A stretch of DNA of 11,246 nt, from the NCBI GenBank assembly GCA_045802495.1, contig JBJMQW010000025.1:1-11246 (forward strand), in the 5' to 3' direction. A program made the translations under genes and the position numbers. The stretch's first letter is position 1. Each line of letters opens with the position of its first letter. The notes beneath the pieces are model-generated. The model was not told the DNA's origin and searched no databases. It saw only the letters and a list, made by a program, of their open reading frames with translations. Positions 5,977 through 11,246 of the stretch are shown one piece after another. This stretch comes from AP-15 sp045802495 (GTDB lineage: Bacteria; Pseudomonadota; Alphaproteobacteria; ATCC43930; CGMCC-115725).

Positions 5977-6792
5977 ATGTTCATTGTCGGTAAAATCGGT
6001 TGGGCGCTGGTCCAGCCCGGTAATCTGCTGCTGCTGAGCCTGCTCGCCGGTGTGCTGTTATTCCTTTTCTATCGCGGCCGCCGCGGAAAGACCCTGGTCA
6101 CCCTCAGTGCTCTCGGCTTCCTCGCGCTTGCCGTCCTGCCGATCGGCCCGGCGATGTTGCTTGCACTGGAGAAGCGCTTTCCGCGGCCGGACGCCCTGCC
6201 CGAAAAAATCGACGGCATTCTCGTGCTGGGCGGCGCCGTCGATCCGGCGCTGTCCTTGACCTACGGCGAAACGGTGTTCAATGGCTCGGTCGCACGCGTT
6301 CTCACCGGGATAGCGCTGGCCAGGCAGCACCCGGAAGCCGCGCTGGCGCTGGTCGGCGGCGAGGGCGGATTCGTTGCGGTCGGGCTCGCCGAGGCGCGGG
6401 CTACCTATGGGTTCGTCGTCAATGAGGGCATCGCCCCAGCCCGCATCATCATCGAAGAACGCTCGCGCAGCACTCACGAGAACGCCGTCTATGCCAAAAG
6501 AATGATCAGGCCCAAACCGGGGCAGATCTGGGTGCTGGTTACCTCGGCTTTCCACATGCCCCGCGCCGTCGTGTCGTTCCGCGCCGTTGATTGGCCGGTG
6601 ATCCCCTACCCGGCGGATTACAAGATCGACCCGCGGACGGGTTTGCGCGCGAATTTCAGCCTGCTCGACGGCCTCAGCACCACCACTCTCGCGGGCAAGG
6701 AGTGGGCCGGCCTGTTCGGATATTGGGCGATGGGCTGGACCCAGGAGCTGTTTCCCGCGCCGGGGGCTCGAAGCGCGGAAAATCGCGGCTGA
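5977..6792 (+). CDS. YdcF/ElyC/SanA family (DUF218) inner-membrane protein
   Basis: This 271-residue protein begins with two hydrophobic segments (about 15-32 and 39-63) joined by a basic RGRRGK turn. A DUF218 domain follows (about 77-235): IDGILVLGG (78-86), ALVGGEGG (124-131), IIIEERSRSTHENA (157-170) and VLVTSAFHMPRAV (186-198). These conserved loops and the two-helix N-terminus match E. coli ElyC/YdcF-like proteins (about 260 aa). ElyC is linked to envelope peptidoglycan and lipid-carrier metabolism, but the family's general reaction is not settled. The large domain probably faces the periplasm. I chose the ATG at 5977 because it puts the first hydrophobic helix near the N-terminus; the upstream TTG at 5899 adds 26 unrelated residues. 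The ribosome binding site is weak. It ends 8 bp from the convergent GH13 gene. Confidence 0.85.
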   Translation: MFIVGKIGWALVQPGNLLLLSLLAGVLLFLFYRGRRGKTLVTLSALGFLALAVLPIGPAMLLALEKRFPRPDALPEKIDGILVLGGAVDPALSLTYGETVFNGSVARVLTGIALARQHPEAALALVGGEGGFVAVGLAEARATYGFVVNEGIAPARIIIEERSRSTHENAVYAKRMIRPKPGQIWVLVTSAFHMPRAVVSFRAVDWPVIPYPADYKIDPRTGLRANFSLLDGLSTTTLAGKEWAGLFGYWAMGWTQELFPAPGARSAENRG

Positions 6793-6800
6793 GCGGGCGG

Positions 6801-8612
6801 CTACCGGGGACGGGCGAGTATTCGCGCTTCCCCCGGCGCGAGCGCCACCCGGATCGCATGCACCATGCCGCGCGACGTCCCGCGATCGTAGATTTCTGCA
6901 TCGACGATCTGCTCGACCGGGCTGATCTGATGACTGCCGGCGGTGGAAAAGAGGGTCGCAAAGTCTGCGCCCGGCGGGTTTAGAACAGCATCCACGAGGA
7001 CGGAAAGCTCGATGCCGGAGCCGATGTTCATGTTGGCGACGACCACGGTTTCACTCTCGTTCAGAATCCGGGAGAAGGCCACCACCCCGGGCGCAAAGCT
7101 CGAAGCGCCAAAGGTCCTTCGATCGCCCGACACCGGACGAAAATATTGGCGTCCGTAACGGAGCGCCGGGTTTTGCGCGCGGACCCGCGCGATGTCGCGC
7201 AGCACGAGGTAGAACTTGTCCGTCTCGTCAAAGGCGTTTGGCCGTCCCCACAGCGCTTCGCGGGCGTCTTGGTCCGAGGACCCGGTGCCGTGGAGGCCTT
7301 GCTCGGTCCCGTAATAGACGCAGGGAATCCCTTGCAGCGAAAACAGGCAGGCGAGGGCCGCTGAGACCTGCCCGTCATAGCGGCCGGGATCAGCGGCATC
7401 GACAAAGCGGAAGCGGTTGTGCTGGTCGTGGTTGTCGAGAAAGGTGACAAAGAACCGGCCTGCCTCGCCATGCGAGCTGATGACGCCCTGCTCGACACTT
7501 TTTCGCAAGGCGTAGACGGCGGTCAGCTCGGTCGGCGGCATGAGCCCCTTCGCGACCCCAGGAAGGCGGAAGAACAGCGGGAAATCGAGCGCGGCATCGA
7601 CGCCGACCATGTCGCCGTCGTCATTGCTGCGGCGACCGATGAATTTGGCGATCTTGTATTCGTCGTCATAGACTTCGCCAAAGGTGAAGAAATTTTTCTT
7701 GCCGATTTCGAGGGCGTATTCGCGGATCGCATTGCCGAAGATGAGAGCGAAATCGGGCTCGACGTATTTCAGCGTGTCGATCCGAAGGCCGTCGATGTCC
7801 CATTTTGCGATGGCGTGCTGATAGCAGCGGATCAGCGCCGAGCGGACCTCGGGTCGCGCGGTGACGAGTTCTTTCAAAGACTCGAAATCGCCTCCGTCCT
7901 CGCCGCCCTTGCCCTTGCGACGGAACGCCGGATTGGACCGGATCTCGCGTGGCCACACAGCGGCAGCGGGTGTGAGTCTCGGATCGGCTGGTTGCGGCGC
8001 CTCTGACCACTCGGCGACCGGCTGATTGTCGGCGCCGCGCCAGCGGATCGAATAGCCGTTGTCGCGCCACGCGGCGGACGCCGCTTCGGAGCCGTTGTCG
8101 AGCACATAGGCGAAAACGTCCCCGGCGTGGTTCAGCACAATGTCCATGATCACGTGGATGCCGCGCGCATGCGCCTCGTCGATGAGGCGGCGGAGCTCGC
8201 CGTCGGGGTCCGATTGATCGGATGCAAACCGCGGGTCCACCTGCAGGAAGTGCTGGATACCGTAGCCGTGATACGTGCCGTCCTGGGCTTGGCAGTTCTG
8301 TAAGACGGGGCTCAGCCAAATCGCCCCGACCCCCAGCCGCTCGAGGTAATCAAGGCGGCGCCTGACGCCCTCCAACGTGCCGCCCTGGAAGCCGCCGAAA
8401 GGCTGGTCCCATGCGGCTGCCGGCGGTTGCCCGGGATTGTTGAAGCGATCGACGAGCAGAAAATAGATCCAGCGGTCCCGCCAGTCCTGCGGAGATGGAA
8501 AAGGGCAGAGGATCTCGACGTCTCGGCCGCCGACGCGAACCGTTCGGCGGACTGGCGTCCGCGCGGCTGTAAAGGCATCTTCCACCTCCGGGCCGTAGAC
8601 AGAATCCGGCAT
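6801..8612 (-). CDS. GH13 alpha-amylase family glycoside hydrolase, cytoplasmic
   Basis: The 603-residue protein carries all four GH13 signatures: region I DIVLNHAGD (157-165), region II DGLRIDTLKY with nucleophile D279, region III FTFGEVYD with acid/base E313, and region IV FLDNHDQ with D396. It also has VDRFNNPG (54-61), GTYHGYGIQHF (112-122), a B-domain-like insertion (about 163-245) and a C-terminal beta domain (about 490-603). All catalytic residues are present, so it should act on alpha-glucans or maltodextrins by the retaining mechanism; the exact bond is not readable. There is no signal peptide, so it acts in the cytoplasm. The ATG at 8612 is preferred for its strong GGGAGGT site. An in-frame ATG at 8654 has no such site, and longer extensions would run antisense through rnz. 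No glycogen or trehalose gene lies nearby. Confidence 0.9.
   Translation of the reverse strand: MPDSVYGPEVEDAFTAARTPVRRTVRVGGRDVEILCPFPSPQDWRDRWIYFLLVDRFNNPGQPPAAAWDQPFGGFQGGTLEGVRRRLDYLERLGVGAIWLSPVLQNCQAQDGTYHGYGIQHFLQVDPRFASDQSDPDGELRRLIDEAHARGIHVIMDIVLNHAGDVFAYVLDNGSEAASAAWRDNGYSIRWRGADNQPVAEWSEAPQPADPRLTPAAAVWPREIRSNPAFRRKGKGGEDGGDFESLKELVTARPEVRSALIRCYQHAIAKWDIDGLRIDTLKYVEPDFALIFGNAIREYALEIGKKNFFTFGEVYDDEYKIAKFIGRRSNDDGDMVGVDAALDFPLFFRLPGVAKGLMPPTELTAVYALRKSVEQGVISSHGEAGRFFVTFLDNHDQHNRFRFVDAADPGRYDGQVSAALACLFSLQGIPCVYYGTEQGLHGTGSSDQDAREALWGRPNAFDETDKFYLVLRDIARVRAQNPALRYGRQYFRPVSGDRRTFGASSFAPGVVAFSRILNESETVVVANMNIGSGIELSVLVDAVLNPPGADFATLFSTAGSHQISPVEQIVDAEIYDRGTSRGMVHAIRVALAPGEARILARPR
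6804..6836. terminator. Candidate nested hairpin past the ydcF-family stop, inside the GH13 3' end
   Basis: CCGGGG (6804-6809) pairs with CCCCGG (6831-6836). Nested inside are GCGA (6814-6817) and TCGC (6822-6825) with a four-base loop. The structure begins 12 bases after the YdcF-family stop and lies inside the last codons of the convergent GH13 gene. There is no T-run. Support is the position and pairing only. Confidence 0.25.
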
Positions 8613-8623
8613 CTGCACCTCCC
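8613..8623 (-). promoter_or_regulatory. Strong ribosome binding site that fixes the GH13 start
   Basis: On the minus strand GGGAGGT (8623-8617) is followed by GCAG and then the ATG at 8612-8610. This is an almost ideal Shine-Dalgarno match and spacing. The alternative in-frame ATG at 8654 has no comparable purine tract, so the shorter start is chosen. Confidence 0.75.
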
Positions 8624-8669
8624 AGCGGTCGCTTTGCGGCCGAGTTAACCACATTGAGGCGACTGCGGC

Positions 8670-9629
8670 ATGTTCGAATTGGTCTTCCTCGGCACCGCCG
8701 CGGCGGTGCCCTCGGCCGAACGGGGACTGCCGGCGCTGCTCGTGGCGCGCGGCGCGCAGCGTTTCCTGGTCGATTGCGGCGAGGGGACTCAGCGCCAGTT
8801 GATGCGCGGCGAGCTCGGATTTCGCGGCTTGCAGCACGTGCTGCTGACCCATGCGCATCTCGACCATGTGTTGGGTCTCGCGGGCCTGCTCGCAACACTC
8901 GCTCTCTACCGCATCGGCGGCGCGGTCGAGATCATCGGCAGCGGCGAAACGGTGGCGTTCGTGCATCGCTATCTTGCCGAGGTCATCGGGCCCGAGCAGG
9001 ACGACGGTTACCGCCTGCGCGCCGTTTCCAGCGGTCCGGTTTTGGCGTGCTCGGGTTGGCGGCTCGACGCCTTCCCGGTGGCGCATCGCGGCACTGAAAG
9101 CCTCGGCTATTTGTTCCAGGACGAGACTCGGCAGCCGTTATTGCCCGAGCGCCTCGCTGCGCTCGGCGTGCCGGAAGGAACCGCCCGCGCCGCGCTGGCG
9201 CGCGGCCGCTCCGTAGCGCTTGCCGACGGCCGGGAGATCACGCCCGAGATGGTTCGGGGCCCGCCCATTGCCGGCGCCAAGCTCGCCATTGTCGGAGACA
9301 CCGAGGAAGTGGCGAGCCTCGTCGAGCCGGTGCGCGGCGCCGACGCGCTGGTGATCGAGGCCACCTTCCTCGAGCGCGACGCCGGGCTGGCGCGCGCCCG
9401 CGGTCACCTGACCGCCACGGCGGCGGGCATGCTCGCGCGTGACGCGGGAATCGGCGAATTGTTGCTGACCCACATCTCGGGCCGCTACCGGCCCGAGGAG
9501 ATCGCGGACGAAGCCGCTCGATACTTTTCTAATGTCCGAATCGTGGCGGATTTCGACCGCCTCTGCGTCCGGTCTCGCGCAGCCTCACCCGGCCCTCTCC
9601 CCGCGAGCGGGGCGAAGGGGCTAGTGTAA
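8670..9629 (+). CDS. rnz: Ribonuclease Z (tRNA 3' endonuclease)
   Basis: This 319-residue metallo-beta-lactamase-fold enzyme matches short-form RNase Z in motif order. It opens LVFLGTAAAVPSAERGLPALLV (4-25) and has DCGEGTQRQL (35-44), the metal-binding THAHLDH (H61, H63, D65, H66), PVAHRG (H139), the GDT motif (D210), EATF (230-233), GHLTATAAG (245-253) and LLLTHISGRY (H268). RNase Z removes 3' trailers from tRNA precursors, most importantly those lacking an encoded CCA. All expected zinc ligands are present. The HLDH form differs from the HGDH form I recall for E. coli. The last 18 or so residues (from about 302, ending GAKGLV) are encoded by a palindromic intergenic repeat and are probably not part of the fold. 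The gene is divergent from GH13 across 57 bp; its own ribosome binding site is weak. Confidence 0.92.
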   Translation: MFELVFLGTAAAVPSAERGLPALLVARGAQRFLVDCGEGTQRQLMRGELGFRGLQHVLLTHAHLDHVLGLAGLLATLALYRIGGAVEIIGSGETVAFVHRYLAEVIGPEQDDGYRLRAVSSGPVLACSGWRLDAFPVAHRGTESLGYLFQDETRQPLLPERLAALGVPEGTARAALARGRSVALADGREITPEMVRGPPIAGAKLAIVGDTEEVASLVEPVRGADALVIEATFLERDAGLARARGHLTATAAGMLARDAGIGELLLTHISGRYRPEEIADEAARYFSNVRIVADFDRLCVRSRAASPGPLPASGAKGLV

Positions 9630-9650
9630 CCCTCTCGCCCGGGGCAAGGG
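9593..9650. repeat. Palindromic repeat covering the rnz 3' end; probable terminator
   Basis: CCCCGC-GA-GCGGGG (9599-9612) is flanked by CCCT (9593-9596) and AGGG (9616-9619), making an extended stem. A second element, CCCT (9630-9633) to AGGG (9647-9650) around GCCCGGGGC (9637-9645), follows directly. The phrase CCTCTCCCCGC...GCGGGG...AGGG is a familiar dispersed intergenic repeat of alphaproteobacteria. The rnz stop codon (9627-9629) falls between the two stems, so the repeat both supplies the last rnz codons and probably helps end transcription. No T-run is seen. Confidence 0.65.
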
Positions 9651-9652
9651 CG

Positions 9653-9667
9653 TGTTATGAGATATCA
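9653..9667. promoter_or_regulatory. Candidate Zur-type operator upstream of the COG0523 GTPase
   Basis: TGTTATGAGATATCA is an imperfect dyad centred on base 9660. With flanking bases (9651-9669) the paired positions read CGTG-TAT on the left and ATA-CACG on the right. It resembles the recalled bacterial Zur box core (TGTTATA-n-TATAACA) with three mismatches in 14 positions. The E. coli znu operator contains a similar TGTTAT...ATATCAC run with a shorter spacer. It lies 28 bp before the ATG of a COG0523 metallochaperone gene, a class often zinc-regulated. The match is by eye only. Confidence 0.45.
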
Positions 9668-9695
9668 CGTTCGAGATTGAGCAAAGAGCTGCGCG

Positions 9696-10745
9696 ATGAC
9701 ATCGACCGACGCGTCGTCCCTGATCCCGGTCACCCTGTTGACGGGCTTTCTCGGCAGCGGCAAGACGACCGTGCTCAACCATGTGTTGCAGCAGCCCGGC
9801 ATGGCGGCGACCGCTGTCATCGTCAACGAATTCGGCGAAATCGGTCTCGACCACCTCCTCGTCGAGCGGTCGAGCGAGGATGTCATGCTGCTGAACAGCG
9901 GGTGTCTGTGCTGCACGGTGCGCGGCGACATCGTCGACACTCTGACCAATTTGTTTGTCGATCGGGTCAAGAACAAAGTGCCGTTCTTCACGCGGGTCGC
10001 GATCGAGACAACTGGTCTCGCCGACCCGGCGCCGATTCTGCACACCCTGATGACCGACCCGATCGTCGCGGCGCGGTACATGCTCGACGGCGTCGTGACG
10101 ACGGTCGACGCGGTCAATGGCGGCGGCACCCTCGACCGCCAGCCGGAGGCGGTCAAACAGGCCGCAGTGGCGGATCGCTTGTTGCTGACCAAGACCGATC
10201 TCGCCGATCCGACGGCGCAGGAGGCGATCAAGTCGCGGCTGCGGGCACTGAACCCGAGCGCCGTCCAAATGCGGGTCGAGCAAGGTGTGGTCGATCCTGC
10301 GGTGCTGTTCAACATTGGCTTTTACGACCCGGTGGCCAAGAGCGCCGATGTTCAGCGCTGGCTGCGCGACGAGGCTTTCGCCGGCGGCCATGACCACGAA
10401 CACGAACATCTCGACGTCAACCGGCATGACGACCGCATCCGTGCCTTCTGCATCACGCGAGAGCGGCCAATCTCCTGGGCTGCGCTGTCCGCCTGGCTCG
10501 ACGGCTTAGCGACGATGCGGGGCGACGATCTCTTGCGATTGAAGGCGATCGTGGCGGTCTCAGACCGCCCCGATCAGCCGGTCGTGCTGCACGGCGTGCA
10601 GCACCTCTTTCACCCCCCGGTACTGTTGCCCGAATGGCCGAGCGAGGACCGCCGTACACGCATGGTCTTCATCACCCGCGACCTGCCGCGCGAGGTCATC
10701 GAAGCCACACTGGCCGCGTTTGAGGACGTCGCGCAGGCTCAGTAG
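9696..10745 (+). CDS. COG0523/CobW family G3E GTPase, probable metallochaperone
   Basis: This 349-residue protein has Walker A GFLGSGKT (17-24), VNEFGEIGLDH (43-53), the metal-binding CxCC motif GCLCCTVRGD (C70, C72, C73), ETTGLADP (104-111), the guanine-specificity motif TKTD (165-168), a His-rich linker HDHEHEH (232-238), and a CobW C-terminal domain (about 246-345) ending VFITRDLPREVIEATLAAF. All GTPase and metal-site residues are present. COG0523 proteins use GTP to deliver metal ions to client enzymes; many are zinc-related and Zur-regulated, others serve cobalt or nitrile hydratase. The His-rich loop and the possible Zur-like site upstream favour zinc. No cobalamin or nitrile hydratase gene is adjacent, which argues against the cognate CobW role. 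AGAG lies about seven bases before the ATG. The stop overlaps that of the convergent gene by 7 bp. Confidence 0.9.
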   Translation: MTSTDASSLIPVTLLTGFLGSGKTTVLNHVLQQPGMAATAVIVNEFGEIGLDHLLVERSSEDVMLLNSGCLCCTVRGDIVDTLTNLFVDRVKNKVPFFTRVAIETTGLADPAPILHTLMTDPIVAARYMLDGVVTTVDAVNGGGTLDRQPEAVKQAAVADRLLLTKTDLADPTAQEAIKSRLRALNPSAVQMRVEQGVVDPAVLFNIGFYDPVAKSADVQRWLRDEAFAGGHDHEHEHLDVNRHDDRIRAFCITRERPISWAALSAWLDGLATMRGDDLLRLKAIVAVSDRPDQPVVLHGVQHLFHPPVLLPEWPSEDRRTRMVFITRDLPREVIEATLAAFEDVAQAQ

Positions 10746-11246
10746 CCGCGGTACTGTTCCGCGGTCGGAAACCGGGTGCCGACGATACAATTTTCGAGGA
10801 TCCCGCGGCCGCGGTCGGGGATATGGCGCTGCTGGACAAAGCGCTCGAGCACGTCGGTGATCGCCTCCGCCGTGATCCCGGGCTCGGTCGCAACGTACTG
10901 GACGAGATTGTCGCGGAACCCGCGACGGGTGACGTATATCGGTTCGAGACCGCGGGTCCGAGCTACTGCGGAAAGCGAGTCGGCCATTGGCCTCACCACG
11001 GGGTTGACGGCAAAGTCGGCCCAATTGTTGGCAAGACACCCGCCCGGCGCGAGCGCGTCGAGGCAACGGCCCCAAAAAATCTCGTCGCTGCTGGCAGGGC
11101 CGCCGGGCCCATACAGATCGACAAAGATCGCATCGTAGCGCGCGCTGGTGCCGGCGAGAAATCGCTGCGCGGTGTCGATCACGACCGGCTGCTTCAGATG
11201 GAACCAGCGACGGGCGGTCGCGACAATCGTCTCGTCAAAATCAACC
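10739..11246 (-). CDS. Spermidine-synthase-fold protein (PABS family), 3' part; 5' end outside window
   Basis: The frame is open from the right window edge to a TGA at 10739-10741, giving about 168 residues. It starts VDFDETIVATARRWFHLKQP and continues VVIDTAQRFL, YDAIFVDLYGPGGPAS, FWGRCLDALAPGGCLANNWA and a C-terminal half ending EQYRGY. The DE-V-ARRWF acidic loop, the D-A--FL segment, the YD-I--DLY strand and the L-PGG--NNW strand are the second half of a Rossmann-fold aminopropyltransferase/methyltransferase of the spermidine synthase family. The usual spermidine synthase active-site motif (DSTDP) is here DLYGPGG, so the second Asp is missing. This makes true spermidine synthase activity doubtful; it may be one of the many uncharacterised spermidine-synthase-like proteins. 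The GTG at 11182 is internal, since homology continues upstream of it. It converges on the COG0523 gene. Confidence 0.75.
   Translation of the reverse strand, partial: VDFDETIVATARRWFHLKQPVVIDTAQRFLAGTSARYDAIFVDLYGPGGPASSDEIFWGRCLDALAPGGCLANNWADFAVNPVVRPMADSLSAVARTRGLEPIYVTRRGFRDNLVQYVATEPGITAEAITDVLERFVQQRHIPDRGRGILENCIVGTRFPTAEQYRGY
10746..10764. terminator. Candidate hairpin directly after the COG0523 stop
   Basis: CCGCGG occurs at 10746-10751 and 10759-10764 with a 7-base spacer (TACTGTT). Because CCGCGG is self-complementary, the two copies are both direct and inverted repeats and can form a 6-bp stem. It begins one base after the COG0523 stop codon and lies within the last codons of the convergent spermidine-synthase-fold gene. 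No T-run follows. Confidence 0.25.

Noticed and set aside
8613..9086. In-frame 5' extension of the GH13 frame, running antisense through rnz.
   Set aside because: The translated extension resembles no GH13 N-terminus, lies opposite a well-supported RNase Z gene, and a strong ribosome binding site favours the start at 8612.
1..11246. Undescribed multi-gene system such as defence, phage or biosynthetic cluster.
   Set aside because: Each intact gene belongs to a recognisable common family, orientation alternates every one or two genes, and no unknown co-directional cluster is present.

Overview
The window reads as ordinary chromosome from a GC-rich alphaproteobacterium, most likely of the order Hyphomicrobiales near Bradyrhizobium and its relatives. 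The reasons are the strong G/C bias at third codon positions, the multi-GAF histidine kinase with its recurring ALEQQTATAEVLQVI linker, and dispersed palindromic intergenic repeats of types I associate with those genomes. The species cannot be named from this sequence.

Layout, left to right. The 3' part of a NIPSNAP-family gene (+) faces a RutE-like nitroreductase gene (-) across a pair of tandem hairpins. rutE is divergent from a luciferase-like flavin monooxygenase gene (+) over 50 bp. That gene converges on a two-gene signalling unit on the minus strand: a large soluble GAF-GAF-GAF-PAS-HisKA-HATPase kinase (981 aa), then a single-domain response regulator, with an inverted pair of REP-like repeats between them. 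Upstream of the kinase is a 490-bp stretch without an intact gene, holding a C-terminal alpha/beta-hydrolase remnant and a 20-bp near-perfect palindrome. A YdcF/ElyC-type membrane protein gene (+) follows and converges on a cytoplasmic GH13 alpha-amylase-family gene (-). The GH13 gene is divergent from ribonuclease Z (rnz, +). rnz runs into another palindromic repeat, followed by a possible Zur-type operator in front of a COG0523/CobW-family metallochaperone GTPase (+). The GTPase gene converges, with a 7-bp stop-codon overlap, on a spermidine-synthase-fold gene (-) cut by the window edge.

The genes do not form one pathway. The only functional unit with clear internal logic is the kinase plus response regulator. 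The rutE/monooxygenase divergent pair and the operator/COG0523 pairing are plausible but unproven. I saw no CRISPR array, tRNA or rRNA gene, transposase, phage gene, toxin-antitoxin pair or defence system, and no evidence of an undescribed multi-gene system. The points most worth a second look are the Zur-like site before the COG0523 gene, the tandem GAF duplication in the kinase, the altered active-site motif of the spermidine-synthase homologue, the hydrolase remnant, and hairpins placed just after plus-strand stop codons inside opposing coding sequences.
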